Shown here one piece after another: positions 6,565-15,274 of a stretch of DNA of 17,540 bases (position 1 is the stretch's first letter; each line of letters starts with the position of its first letter). The notes below the pieces were generated by a model, which did no database searches, was not told the origin of the DNA, and saw nothing but the letters and a program-made list of their open reading frames with translations. The position numbers and the translations under genes were made by a program. Source of the stretch: JAHDWY01 sp964632865 (GTDB lineage Bacteria > Hydrogenedentota > Hydrogenedentia > Hydrogenedentales > SLHB01); assembly GCA_964632865.1 (NCBI GenBank), contig CAZWDH010000138.1, forward strand, positions 1-17,540. Reading direction: 5' to 3'.

Positions 6565-7392
6565 CTATCGCCGCGACTCCGAGCTCGATGGAGCCTCGGC
6601 GCCGGGCTGCGTCATCTTCGCATCCAGCGCGCGCAGTGCCTCCACAAATTCCTCGGTCATTGGGAATCGACCGGGATACGGGATGAATTCCACATGTCCA
6701 TCCAGGTACAACACGTTCGAACCGCCTTCCTGCAAGCCGGGCCGCTCGATCATGATGGGAATCCTGGCCTGCATCTGCCGCGCGGCCTCGGCGTTGTTGA
6801 TGTCCGTAATGACAGCCCGCTCAACGCCTTCGCGGAGACGGTAAATCGTGCCAAAGCCGCCAATCGCTACGTCATCATCAAGCGCGTCCCCGGCTTTGAT
6901 GGCACCCTTGAACGCTTCCAGAAACACGAGACCCGTGGCTTCATCGGGCAGCACGTAACCGAGGTACCAGTAACTTCGGTCATTGATGACGGACAACGGA
7001 TCCCGCAGCGCCTGCTCCTTTAGTTGCGGAGCTTCCGGATGTGCGGGAGAAACGAACAGGAACGGGTTGGTGATGTACTCGGGAAACAGCGCACGCGGCT
7101 CCACCGACAATTCCCCTCCCCTCACATTCAGCGGGGGGTACTGTTGGCCGGGACTTTCCGCCGCGAACATCCGCATCGCAACGCCCAACTGCTCGAGCTG
7201 CACCTTGCTCTCCTGACGCGGATGCTGCATCGGGTTTCCCGCGACCGGAGCCAAAATCGGGCCCCGCGAGAGGGTCGCGCCGTTGTGCAGCCCAATACCA
7301 CGTAGCGTACCGGTACCCTCCTTCGTAACGGCCGGCATTGAAACGATGGCGCCGATCAAAACGATGAGGACGGAACGAGCAATTGATGCCAT
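6565..7392 (-). CDS. Exported pseudopilin-like protein without prepilin cleavage motif
   Basis: A 275-residue protein. Residues 63-89 (SKVQLEQLGVAMRMFAAESP, then a YPPL motif) match the part of PVC-type pseudopilins that normally follows the N-terminal helix (NLKQLGLALKMY-like). Residues 224-238 (GSNVLYLDGHVEFIPYP) match the C-terminal DGH motif of the same proteins. The N-terminus is different: a simple hydrophobic segment (about 5-22, ARSVLIVLIGAIVSMPA) that resembles a signal peptide, with no GFTLIE-type processing site. It was probably derived from a pseudopilin but is secreted or anchored singly. ATG 7392 is used; a TTG directly before it (7395) has slightly better spacing to GAGGAG and is possible. 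No pilus or type II secretion gene is nearby. Function unknown. Confidence 0.78.
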   Translation of the reverse strand: MASIARSVLIVLIGAIVSMPAVTKEGTGTLRGIGLHNGATLSRGPILAPVAGNPMQHPRQESKVQLEQLGVAMRMFAAESPGQQYPPLNVRGGELSVEPRALFPEYITNPFLFVSPAHPEAPQLKEQALRDPLSVINDRSYWYLGYVLPDEATGLVFLEAFKGAIKAGDALDDDVAIGGFGTIYRLREGVERAVITDINNAEAARQMQARIPIMIERPGLQEGGSNVLYLDGHVEFIPYPGRFPMTEEFVEALRALDAKMTQPGAEAPSSSESRR

Positions 7393-7491
7393 CAACGCGA
7401 CTACTCCTCGAGAACCTCGACTTCACAGGTGACGATAATGATCGATATCTGCTAACTGGCGCAACCGGGAAGCAATCGAGAAGAACAAGAG

Positions 7492-7522
7492 CGCGGCATC
7501 CCCATTGCGAGGCGATGCCGCG
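7492..7522 (-). terminator. Terminator-like hairpin after the ThuA gene
   Basis: CGCGGCATC (7492-7500) pairs perfectly with GATGCCGCG (7514-7522) across a 13-base loop. On the - strand the stem is followed by a T-rich stretch, CTCTTGTTCTTCTC. It lies 27 bases past the ThuA stop and separates the hydrolase/ThuA pair from the pseudopilin-like gene. This is the best intrinsic terminator candidate in the window. Confidence 0.55.
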
Positions 7523-7549
7523 TCGTATTCCGAATCGTATCAGATAGTT

Positions 7550-8290
7550 CTACCGTCGGCAGGCGGCCCACTCGACGGATTGGACCAGAATCTTCCGGAA
7601 TTCGGGCGGCTCACAGGACTTCACGTCGTGGCCCAGCGCAAAGTACACGCAGCGCGCGTTGTGCACATAGTGGGTCGCGAGCATCGGCTCGGCCACGGTG
7701 TGCCCGAATCGCTCCTCGTCGGCCGTCATGATGACGTTCATATCCGGCCGCATGAGCAGATTGAAATACAGTTCGTCGTTCGTCGTGAACGGCTTGACGC
7801 CTTCCAATATCGGGTGCGCCTCGTCTTTGATGTCCACACTGAACTCGTGGTACGGACCATGCGTCGACTTTCCGCTCACCCACATGGCGCCATAGATATC
7901 GATGGAGTCGCGCCACTCCTGCACGTTCGCCACCGCGAAGTGCGTCACCACCAGTCCCCCGCCTTCCTGGAGAAACTGGACGATCCCCTCCTTGACGTAG
8001 TCCGGTGGGTTCCCGCCCTCGACCTTGATCTGCACCATGAGAAGCACATCGTAGTTCCTGAGATTTTCGATCTTCAGGTCTTCGATGTTTTCGCTCGGCG
8101 TGATCGCGACACTTGGATAGTTGGTCTTGATGTCTTCCAGCGCATCCGTCAGGACCACGTCGTTATGGGGTCCCATCCCCATCATCAGACATTTGACCGG
8201 AGCCGGTTCTTCTGCCGATATGGGCACGGACAATGCCGCCGCGATTGCGACCACTACCCCGAAAAGACAGACACGTACATGAACTCGCAT
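7550..8290 (-). CDS. Exported ThuA-domain protein
   Basis: A 246-residue protein with signal peptide (1-26, ending SVPISA) and a strong AGGAGG site 5 bases before the ATG. ThuA domains have a class I glutamine amidotransferase-like fold and were named after trehalose utilisation; many are found among exported carbohydrate genes, and their reaction is not settled. Visible family blocks are YDVLLMV (80-86), FLQEGGGLVVTHFA (106-119), HPILEGVKPFTTNDELYF (159-176) and, near the end, ARCVYFALGHD plus the PEFRKILVQSVEWAA tail (212-243). The length fits a single ThuA domain. It begins 28 bases after the stop of the alpha/beta hydrolase, so the two are probably co-transcribed and may act on one extracytoplasmic substrate. 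Confidence 0.88.
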   Translation of the reverse strand: MRVHVRVCLFGVVVAIAAALSVPISAEEPAPVKCLMMGMGPHNDVVLTDALEDIKTNYPSVAITPSENIEDLKIENLRNYDVLLMVQIKVEGGNPPDYVKEGIVQFLQEGGGLVVTHFAVANVQEWRDSIDIYGAMWVSGKSTHGPYHEFSVDIKDEAHPILEGVKPFTTNDELYFNLLMRPDMNVIMTADEERFGHTVAEPMLATHYVHNARCVYFALGHDVKSCEPPEFRKILVQSVEWAACRR

Positions 8291-8318
8291 ATCCCCCTCC
8301 TAACTCGACAAATGGAAT

Positions 8319-9353
8319 CTATTCTTCCTCCATCATCTTAAACTGGCGAAGAAGGAATTGCACCATTTCCTGATGCGCAGCGGCGCCGGGGTTTTCCGTA
8401 GCCGAGAAATCGTCCCGATGGAGCAGAACGCATTCGATACCCATGGGTTCGAGCTTCTCCTCGAGCAGAGTGCCGAACCGGGGATGGTGGATGGACTCAC
8501 CGGGCCTTCCGTAGCCTTCAAGAGACTTCCCAAAGTCCGGATAGTACAACTCCGCATTGGGGTTGGGTCCCGGTGGAAGGGGAGCGCGATTCTCGGAATA
8601 GTACATGATGACCGGCGGATCGTCCGGCGTCGCGTGATTCATCGCGGAAGCGTCTTCGTAGAGGCGGTACGCTTTCGGCGTGTCCAGTTCCTCAAGGGTG
8701 ATCCCATAGAACATCGTCAGCGCAGGATGTTCGTACGAGCGCCCGCCGATCTCGCGACGGATAACCCGCGGATCATACGTGGACTGCGCGCCGAACACAC
8801 ACGCGGCGCTCACGCGTGAAGATTCCCGCAGTACTTTGTCATGCGACCCCGGCTTACGCAGGTCGTCGTGAAATGCGATCCAGAGCGAAATGCCTGCGCC
8901 AGCCGAGTCTCCCGAGACGGCGATCCGATCGGGGTCGAGGTTCCAGTCTTTTGCCCGGTACCGCAGGTACTGCACGGCGCGGGCGCCATCCACCATGGGT
9001 GCCGGATACGGCGCTTGGGTGGACTTGCGGTAGTTCGCGCTCGCCACGGAGATCCCCGCATTCAGACACATCTGCAGAAAGTCAGGAGCGAGCGTCCACT
9101 TGTCGCCGCCAACAAATCCACCGCCATGGAAGAAGATCAAGACCGGTGTCGGCTTCTCCGATTCCGCTTGCCAGAGATCCAACACATTCCGTTCGTGCTG
9201 TCCGTACGCGTGGTTGAAGTAGTCCGGCCGGGGTTTCGTATTGGAGGGCGTGGGAAACCGACTGCGCGGGGAAGAATCGTCTGGTGCTTTAACGGCCGCG
9301 CAGGAGACGCACAGTATCACCAGGAGAAAGCATGACGTGGCGTGCCGAATCAT
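8319..9353 (-). CDS. Exported alpha/beta hydrolase (esterase or carbohydrate esterase-like)
   Basis: A 344-residue serine hydrolase of the hormone-sensitive-lipase/BD-FAE type. The oxyanion motif HGGG is at 76-79 (FFHGGGFVGGD), the nucleophile elbow GDSAG at 148-152 makes Ser150 the nucleophile, and His327 near the C-terminus (AAAHQEMVQFL) is the likely catalytic histidine. The acidic residue is expected after DPPVIMYYSEN (245-255), but I cannot fix it. ATG 9353 is chosen over an in-frame start at 9551 because GGGGAGG lies 5 bases upstream and the earlier region overlaps the next gene. The N-terminus (MIRHATSCFLLVILCVSCAA) is a signal peptide. Cys18 could be a lipid-attachment site, but the Cys at position -3 makes the lipobox atypical. 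It probably removes acyl groups from a glycan or hydrolyses an ester outside the cytoplasm. It pairs with the ThuA gene downstream. Confidence 0.88.
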   Translation of the reverse strand: MIRHATSCFLLVILCVSCAAVKAPDDSSPRSRFPTPSNTKPRPDYFNHAYGQHERNVLDLWQAESEKPTPVLIFFHGGGFVGGDKWTLAPDFLQMCLNAGISVASANYRKSTQAPYPAPMVDGARAVQYLRYRAKDWNLDPDRIAVSGDSAGAGISLWIAFHDDLRKPGSHDKVLRESSRVSAACVFGAQSTYDPRVIRREIGGRSYEHPALTMFYGITLEELDTPKAYRLYEDASAMNHATPDDPPVIMYYSENRAPLPPGPNPNAELYYPDFGKSLEGYGRPGESIHHPRFGTLLEEKLEPMGIECVLLHRDDFSATENPGAAAHQEMVQFLLRQFKMMEEE

Positions 9354-9400
9354 ATCGGCCTCCCCTTCCCTTCTGCGACGAGCCGCGGAACGGGAACGCT

Positions 9401-11281
9401 TCAGTTCACTTCGCCGACGGTGGAATGGTCCAACAGACGCGATGCGGCGCGCACGCGTTGCTGCTGTTGCGCTTCCCATCCCTTGCGCAACTCCGCGATT
9501 GATATCCCAGTGGGGATCAGCGGCGGTACCGGATCGGCCGTGATGGTCCACTTCGCAAGCTGACCGTTAAACTTCTCGCGTACGGGATAACCCGATGTAA
9601 ACATGTCGCGCAGGTAACTCTCGGTTGTCTCGCGCTGTCCCAGGGAGCGGTAGTACCCCTGACGGCGGTACGCCTCGGTCATGGCCATGGTCGTGCCGTC
9701 CGGCAGCGGCGTCGGCATATCCGGTGCGGTCCGGTACTCGGCACTTCCGATGGGAGCGCCCCATCGCAATTCCGGTGGGTGATTCGGATCGAAGGACAAG
9801 TCGTAGAGCCGCTTCTCCAACTCGAGCAAGGTCAATTCCACCGGTTCGCCTTTTGAATTGGTGTAGGTGAAGGTGTGCCGGTGAAAGATACGCGTCTTCT
9901 CCGCCATAAGCGCGTACGCCAGGTTGCCTTGATCTACCACGTAATACTTGTTAAGTCCCGTCAGGTCGATAAACTCGGGCTGACGGTCGTACCAGCGCAC
10001 GATGTTGTCCATCCAGTCGGCGAGGTAGTAGTAGCGATTCCGCAGGTCCACGTCCGACGCCGCGGAGGTCCAGGCGCCCCAACGGCCGTTCGCCACGTAG
10101 ACGTTTTCCGATCGGCTGTTCTCGGGAAAGGCGATGGGGCCGTTCGCGAGAACGTCCTGCCAGCCCTGCTGCACGAACTCCTCGCGCATGGCGAACAAAT
10201 CCACCAGTTCGTCCGCGAAGTGCTCGATGAATTCGACGGGCGATACGCGATCGACGCTGCGCATCCGCGACAGAATCAACTCATGAAAGCTGGTCAACGA
10301 AACGCCGTCTTCCACAATGTTCTGGTGCCGGACGATTTTTTCGATATGGTCGTACTGCTCCGTGGAATACCCGAACTCCTTCATCTCCTCGTCCGTACGA
10401 CGGCGCACGCGGATAACCTTCCCGGACTCGTCCGTTACGGCAATGGGATACCGGAAAATACGCAGCCCCTGGAAACAGCCGGCATACTCGTTCCCGTTCC
10501 GGTTGGAGTTCTTTGCGGGAATCCCCATCACGGCGTTCAGGCCGTTGAACGTGTAGATGTCGCGAGACGCCGCCGTCGTGGCATCGAGGAACCGCAGTTC
10601 TCCCGTCTCTTCAATGTCCGCGAGAACCAGCACGTGGCCGTCCAGGTAATGCAGCGCGCCGGGGATCAGGTATTGCGGATCGATGGCCACCGGTACGGTG
10701 TCCGAGAGTTCCGAGTTCGTGTTGTACGGCTCGATGCGAAAGTTGCCGGTGCAGAACCCCGTCACCGCGTTGACGAAAAACTCCGCCGCCGTTTGGCAAT
10801 CAAAGCTGCTGTACACGCCCAAAGGAATGTTGTACGCCGACGTCCGCAAGTCCCCCCCGCTCGACCGGACGTACGAAACCATCCACGGCAACCCGCGGCG
10901 GTACGAGTAGTACGACGAAAGGGCCACGGTCAGCTTGCCGCAATCCAGGATGGTGTGCATGGCCCACATGACCTCGCCTTCGAGTTGCGGGTTGGCCTGT
11001 TCTCCCGCGAATTCCGGATCGAGGAGCAGGTTCATCTCGGGATCGGTGAGCACTCGCTCCAGCTTCGCCCGGCGTTGCTCCGGCGTCCCTTCGGACTTCA
11101 ATTTGTAGATGTGGTTGATCCACTTCGCATAGTGGTGCGTCTCGGCTACGTTCCACTGGCGGCAAATCGGCCATGCGCCCCGCTCGCTGTGGATGGACGG
11201 CGGATTGGGATCTTCTGCCCCAGCGATGCAGAAACTGGTGAAGAACATGAGTGGAATGGAAAAACGGGTAACGGTCAACAT
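9401..11281 (-). CDS. Exported protein of unknown family, tandem paralogue A, papain/transglutaminase-like residue pattern
   Basis: A 626-residue protein with signal peptide (1-22, ending FCIAGA). I do not recognise the family. It is a clear paralogue of the gene at 11422-13197, roughly half identical by eye, sharing a mature start DPNPPSI (24-30) and blocks such as SGKVIRVRRRTDEEM (286-300), RLYDLSFDPNHPPELRWGAP (491-510) and a late GQRET (548-552). Cys114 sits in DCGKL at the start of a helix, His216 in DGHVLVLAD and Asp233 in ELRFLDAT. That order and setting resemble the Cys-His-Asp triad of transglutaminase-like or papain-fold enzymes. The region after 300 is rich in aromatic residues and helices. 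A tail of about 35 residues beyond the paralogue's end (about 590-626) is glutamine- and arginine-rich. An enzyme acting outside the cytoplasm is plausible but unproven. Between the paralogues, 11282-11421 holds nothing I recognise. Confidence 0.85.
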   Translation of the reverse strand: MLTVTRFSIPLMFFTSFCIAGAEDPNPPSIHSERGAWPICRQWNVAETHHYAKWINHIYKLKSEGTPEQRRAKLERVLTDPEMNLLLDPEFAGEQANPQLEGEVMWAMHTILDCGKLTVALSSYYSYRRGLPWMVSYVRSSGGDLRTSAYNIPLGVYSSFDCQTAAEFFVNAVTGFCTGNFRIEPYNTNSELSDTVPVAIDPQYLIPGALHYLDGHVLVLADIEETGELRFLDATTAASRDIYTFNGLNAVMGIPAKNSNRNGNEYAGCFQGLRIFRYPIAVTDESGKVIRVRRRTDEEMKEFGYSTEQYDHIEKIVRHQNIVEDGVSLTSFHELILSRMRSVDRVSPVEFIEHFADELVDLFAMREEFVQQGWQDVLANGPIAFPENSRSENVYVANGRWGAWTSAASDVDLRNRYYYLADWMDNIVRWYDRQPEFIDLTGLNKYYVVDQGNLAYALMAEKTRIFHRHTFTYTNSKGEPVELTLLELEKRLYDLSFDPNHPPELRWGAPIGSAEYRTAPDMPTPLPDGTTMAMTEAYRRQGYYRSLGQRETTESYLRDMFTSGYPVREKFNGQLAKWTITADPVPPLIPTGISIAELRKGWEAQQQQRVRAASRLLDHSTVGEVN

Positions 11282-11421
11282 CCGCGATGATCCCCGATGA
11301 TTAGTGCCAAGTTCCGCTAAGCTGATTCGAGTGTAAATGAAAAACGCGTGAAAGACAAGAGATTACCGCCCGCTACGCCTAAATCTTGTGGTTTGGCCGA
11401 CTTAAACTTCCACGGCTTGGG

Positions 11422-13197
11422 TCAGTTCGATGCCAGCATTTCCGCCGCCACGGTGTCATCCATCCACTTCGCCAACTGCGAATCAAACTTGTCGCGCACC
11501 GGGAATCCCACGGTGAACATGCCACGCAGGCAACTGATCTCGGTCTCGCGCTGGCCCACGCAGCGGTAGTAGGTCTGGAGGTAGTAAGCCTCTTCCATGG
11601 GGATGCGCGATCCGTCCGGTACGGGCGTATACGTGGCCTTCGCGGTCGCCCGCTCCTCGCTGCCTTCCGGTGCGCCCCACCGAAGTTCGGGCGGATGATT
11701 GGGATCGAAGGACAGGTCGTACAAACGCTTCTCAATGTCGGCAAGCGTCAGCGTCACTTTTTCGCCGACCGTGTTGGTGTATTGAATCGACTTCTCATTG
11801 AACAGCCGGTTCTTTTCCTTCACGATCGCGACGGCGAGGTCGGATGGCGTCTTGACGTTGTAGCTTTCAAATCCGGACAGGTCGACCAACCCCGGCTGGG
11901 ACTCGTACCACCGGATGGCGTTGTCCATCCAATCCGCGAGGTAAAAGTACTTGGTCCGCCGATCGACATCGGATGACGGCGAACTCCACGTTTCCCAGCG
12001 CCCAAGGGCCTGGAAGATATTCTCATCCGGCTGCTCCTCGGGATATACGATAGGGCCGTTCTTTTGTACGTCTTCCCACGCTTCCTGCACGAAGGTCTCG
12101 CGGGCCTTCCACATCTCGACCAACTCGTCCGTGTACTCCTTGAGGAACTGCGCGGGGAGTACCTGGTCGACCGTTTTCATCCGGTACCGGATGAATTCGT
12201 GGAAACTCTGGAGCGTGTAACCGTCCTCCTCAATCTTGTGTTCCGTCACCATATCGCCGATTCGGCTGTACTGCTCGATGGAGAAGCCGAACTCCGCCAT
12301 CTCTTCATCGGTGCGCCGACGCACCTTGATCACACGCCCCGAGCTGTCCGTCTCGGCGATGGGATAGCGCATGACGCGGAGTCCCTGGAAGCACCCTTCC
12401 AACGGGTTGCCCGCATTGTTCGGGTCCATGGGCGTAATCCCTACGACGGTGTTCATGCCGTTGTAGGTAAAGATGTCCTTTGTCACGGTCGTGCTGGCAT
12501 TCAGGAATTTGAGTTCGCCGTACTTGTCGACCTCGCCCAGGATAAGGCAATGCCCGTCGGTGTAGTTGATCGTGCCCGGGAGTAGATACTCGCGATTGAC
12601 CGCAACCGGCACGGAGTCCGACCACTGGGAATTCTTATTGTTCGGCTCCACCCGGTAGTTGCCGGACCCGAATCCACCGACCGCGGCCTTGAAGAACGCG
12701 TCGGGCGATGAACTGGTAAAACTGCTTTCGAAACCGACGGGAATGTTGTTCTCCGAGGTCCGGGGGTCGCCCTTGACCGGGCTGACGTAGGACATCATCC
12801 AGGGCAACGCCCGGCGATAAGCGTAATACGCCGGAAGGGACTGCGTGAGCTTGGCGCAGTCGGTGACGGCGTGGAGGTACCGGATGGTCCCTTTGGATAA
12901 CTGGGGATTGCACCCTTCGCCCGCGAAACTTGGCTGTTCGAGCAGATTCATTTCTGGATCGGTAAGAATGCGTTCCAGTTTGGCAGTGCGCTGCTCCACA
13001 TTCCCCTTGGTCTTCATGCGATAGATGTTTTCGACCCATTTGGCATAGTGCTGGGTTTCCGCGGGCGTCCATTGCCGCCGGATGGCCCAAGCCCCCTGAT
13101 TGGAACGGATCGAAGGAGGATTCGGATCCTGGGCAAACGCCACGTGGCCGAAGGTGATCAAAAGCAGAACGGTGGCGAGAGCAGAACGAATTCGCAC
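11422..13197 (-). CDS. Exported protein of unknown family, tandem paralogue B
   Basis: A 591-residue protein starting at GTG 13197. A TTG five codons upstream (13212) keeps the frame open, but GAGGG (13206-13210) lies 8 bases before the GTG. With the GTG start, the signal peptide (1-22, ending HVAFA), the mature start DPNPPSI at 24 and the candidate active-site residues Cys114, His216 and Asn233 fall at exactly the same numbers as in the neighbouring paralogue. The third residue is Asn (KFLNAST) rather than Asp; papain-type enzymes use Asn there and transglutaminases use Asp. The rest of the protein keeps the paralogue's order of blocks, including the segment RLYDLSFDPNHPPELRWGAP. It ends about 35 residues earlier. 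The pair arose by tandem duplication and has diverged since. Function unknown. The 124 bases before it show no confident promoter. Confidence 0.85.
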   Translation of the reverse strand: MRIRSALATVLLLITFGHVAFAQDPNPPSIRSNQGAWAIRRQWTPAETQHYAKWVENIYRMKTKGNVEQRTAKLERILTDPEMNLLEQPSFAGEGCNPQLSKGTIRYLHAVTDCAKLTQSLPAYYAYRRALPWMMSYVSPVKGDPRTSENNIPVGFESSFTSSSPDAFFKAAVGGFGSGNYRVEPNNKNSQWSDSVPVAVNREYLLPGTINYTDGHCLILGEVDKYGELKFLNASTTVTKDIFTYNGMNTVVGITPMDPNNAGNPLEGCFQGLRVMRYPIAETDSSGRVIKVRRRTDEEMAEFGFSIEQYSRIGDMVTEHKIEEDGYTLQSFHEFIRYRMKTVDQVLPAQFLKEYTDELVEMWKARETFVQEAWEDVQKNGPIVYPEEQPDENIFQALGRWETWSSPSSDVDRRTKYFYLADWMDNAIRWYESQPGLVDLSGFESYNVKTPSDLAVAIVKEKNRLFNEKSIQYTNTVGEKVTLTLADIEKRLYDLSFDPNHPPELRWGAPEGSEERATAKATYTPVPDGSRIPMEEAYYLQTYYRCVGQRETEISCLRGMFTVGFPVRDKFDSQLAKWMDDTVAAEMLASN

Positions 13198-13321
13198 GAG
13201 CAGAACCCTCAATATCAGGAGAACCTTGTTTAAGATCAGGACGTACGAGGGGGACGGAATATTCCCCGATCATCTCGCGTCCGCGACCGCCTTATTGTAC
13301 CCGAAAGCCGGGGGGGTTCCG

Positions 13322-15223
13322 CTAGGGCGTTTGAGCAGGGGGTGGATTCAGGTGCAGCAGCAGATCTTCCGCGGCGGAAAACCCCGCCTGGAGAGCCACG
13401 GCACGGCGCAGTGCGTTGACGGCGTCGTCGTTGCGTCCGAGCGCCGCATAGGTTTTGGCGAGATAAAAATGGCCTTCAGCGTGGTCGGGCTCCAACGCCA
13501 AGCCGCGCTCGAAACACGGTATCGCATCCTCGTACCAACCGGCGCTGGCGAGCCCGATGCCGAGATTCAACCAGGCCTCTGCGCGATTCGGCTCCCGCGC
13601 CAGTACCGCGCGGTACTGCTCCGCCGCCTCTTCGCCCCGGCCCTCGTTCAACAGGCTGTTGCCGAGTTCCATGCGCGCCTTCGTGTGCGCAGGATTCCGC
13701 GCAATTGCCGCGGTAAAAGCGACGCGCGCCTCATTCGAGCGTCCTGCGGCACGGTACGCCAAGCCCAGATTGAAGTGTATCTCCGGATTCTCAGGCTCTA
13801 GCTGTGTGGCGGTGGCGAAGGCGTTCGCGGCGTCCTCGGGCTTCCCAAGTCGCAGAAAGACGATGCCGATATTATTCCGGGCGTTCACATCGTTGGGTTT
13901 GATTTCCACTGCGCGCTGAGAATGGAGCAACGCCTGTTCCAAGTCACCGCGTTCGAGATAGGCGCCGCCGAGATTGGTATGGGCTGTCGCGCTCTCACCG
14001 GCCACGGCCAGCGTATGCTCGAACAGTGTAATTGAATCCTTCCAATACCCGACCTGCCGCAGGGTCAACGCCCCAAATGCCGTGCAAACTACCATGCTGG
14101 CGGCTAGTAGCGTTACCCTCACTTTCTGAGTGCTTGGCAAACGCGCAGGAACCGTCCATGCGACAGCAACGAGCAATCCGGCCATGGGCAAATACATGTA
14201 GCGGTCGGCCATGGCTTGACTCCCCACTTGCACTAGGCCGATCACGGGCACAAGCATGCCCAGAAACCAGAACCACCCCACGGCAAACCACGGACGGCGA
14301 CGAATGTGCAGCATTGCCGCAATCGAGAGTGCAACCAGCAGGGCCAGGGAACAGACCACCTTCCACGTGGCAATGCCGTCCACGGGATAAGGGTAATAGG
14401 CCGCGAGATGTACCGGAACGAACGTCTTGCCCAGATACGAAACGTAGGCAACGAGCGCGTTGGCGGTGCGCAACCCAAGGCCTGCATCACTCAATGATCG
14501 GACGCCTTCCACCTGTCGCTGCAATAGAAAGGTCGCGGCGGAAACTGCCCCGGACAGAACGAGGAAGGGGATCTTCTCCACCAGCAACGTGAACGCGGTC
14601 TTGCGACTCAGCTTGGGAAGCGATACCCGGTCCAAGGGCCACACGTCAATCAGCAGCAGTACGAAAGGCAGCGTCACCGCCATCGGCTTGGCCATCAAGG
14701 CGAGGGCGAAGGCGAGCAATGCGGCCGTGTACGCGTACCAACTTCGGCACCGTACATAGCGTGCGTAAGCCAGGAGCGCAAGAAAGAAGAACACGGCACA
14801 CAGTACGTCTTTCCGCTCCGCGATCCACGCGACCGATTCGACGTGCAGCGGATGGAGCGCAAACACGGCCGCGACAGCCGCAGACCGGTTCCACGATTTC
14901 GTCGAGTAGCCGAGGAACGCGAGAAGCAGAACGCACGCCAACGCGTGCATTGCAACGCTCATCCAATGGTGCGCGCCGGGCCGCATGCCGAAGAGTTCCA
15001 CATCCGCCATGTGGGATAGCCAGGTCAGCGGATGCCAGTTTCCGGTGGAGGCGCTCGTAAAGGCCCAGCGCTGGCCTTCCGAGGTGAGCCCGGCCTGCAC
15101 GTGCACGTTCCGCGTCACGTAAAGCGTGTCGTCGTAGTTGACGAACTCGTGGCCGCCGACCGGCCAATACACGGCGCAGGTCGCGAGCGCAATCAGCACG
15201 CTGTAGAAAAGCAACAATCGCAT
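13322..15223 (-). CDS. TMTC-like multi-spanning membrane protein with six TPR repeats
   Basis: A 633-residue protein with about ten hydrophobic segments in residues 1-390, then six consecutive 34-residue TPR units (about 413-616). The first loop carries FVNYDDTLYVTRN (27-39) with adjacent acidic residues Asp31 and Asp32, then NWHPLTWLSHMADVELFG (62-79), and later ALHPLHVESVAWIAERKDVL (122-141). These are hallmarks of the TMTC-like group within GT-C glycosyltransferases, which use lipid-linked sugars, with the acidic pair near the outer active site. ATG 15223 is preferred over GTG 15271, since the latter has no ribosome site. It lies 51 bases after the family 2 glycosyltransferase. Such a GT2 enzyme could make the lipid-linked sugar and this protein transfer it. 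The acceptor is unknown, and many bacterial members remain unproven as transferases. Confidence 0.85.
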   Translation of the reverse strand: MRLLLFYSVLIALATCAVYWPVGGHEFVNYDDTLYVTRNVHVQAGLTSEGQRWAFTSASTGNWHPLTWLSHMADVELFGMRPGAHHWMSVAMHALACVLLLAFLGYSTKSWNRSAAVAAVFALHPLHVESVAWIAERKDVLCAVFFFLALLAYARYVRCRSWYAYTAALLAFALALMAKPMAVTLPFVLLLIDVWPLDRVSLPKLSRKTAFTLLVEKIPFLVLSGAVSAATFLLQRQVEGVRSLSDAGLGLRTANALVAYVSYLGKTFVPVHLAAYYPYPVDGIATWKVVCSLALLVALSIAAMLHIRRRPWFAVGWFWFLGMLVPVIGLVQVGSQAMADRYMYLPMAGLLVAVAWTVPARLPSTQKVRVTLLAASMVVCTAFGALTLRQVGYWKDSITLFEHTLAVAGESATAHTNLGGAYLERGDLEQALLHSQRAVEIKPNDVNARNNIGIVFLRLGKPEDAANAFATATQLEPENPEIHFNLGLAYRAAGRSNEARVAFTAAIARNPAHTKARMELGNSLLNEGRGEEAAEQYRAVLAREPNRAEAWLNLGIGLASAGWYEDAIPCFERGLALEPDHAEGHFYLAKTYAALGRNDDAVNALRRAVALQAGFSAAEDLLLHLNPPPAQTP

Positions 15224-15274
15224 AGGCGTCTCTCGCACGAGGCCGACAGATTCGCTGTCCGTTGCGGACACGCG

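Noticed and set aside
9875..11290. A 471-codon open frame on the + strand opposite paralogue A
   Set aside because: It lies wholly antisense to a well-supported gene with a paralogue, and its translation is rich in Arg, Val and His with no family motif. It is a by-product of the high GC third positions of the real gene.
11282..11421. Possible terminator or regulatory element between the two paralogues
   Set aside because: No stem with a T-run and no clear promoter could be found in these 140 bases.
13294..13299. TACAAT on the - strand as a -10 box for paralogue B
   Set aside because: Seventeen bases upstream there is no TTGACA-like element, only GCGGAA next to a C-run. The match is too weak to call a promoter.
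13100..13801. A 233-codon open frame on the + strand across the start of paralogue B and the end of the TPR gene
   Set aside because: It crosses two genes antisense, has no ribosome site of note and shows no recognisable domain.
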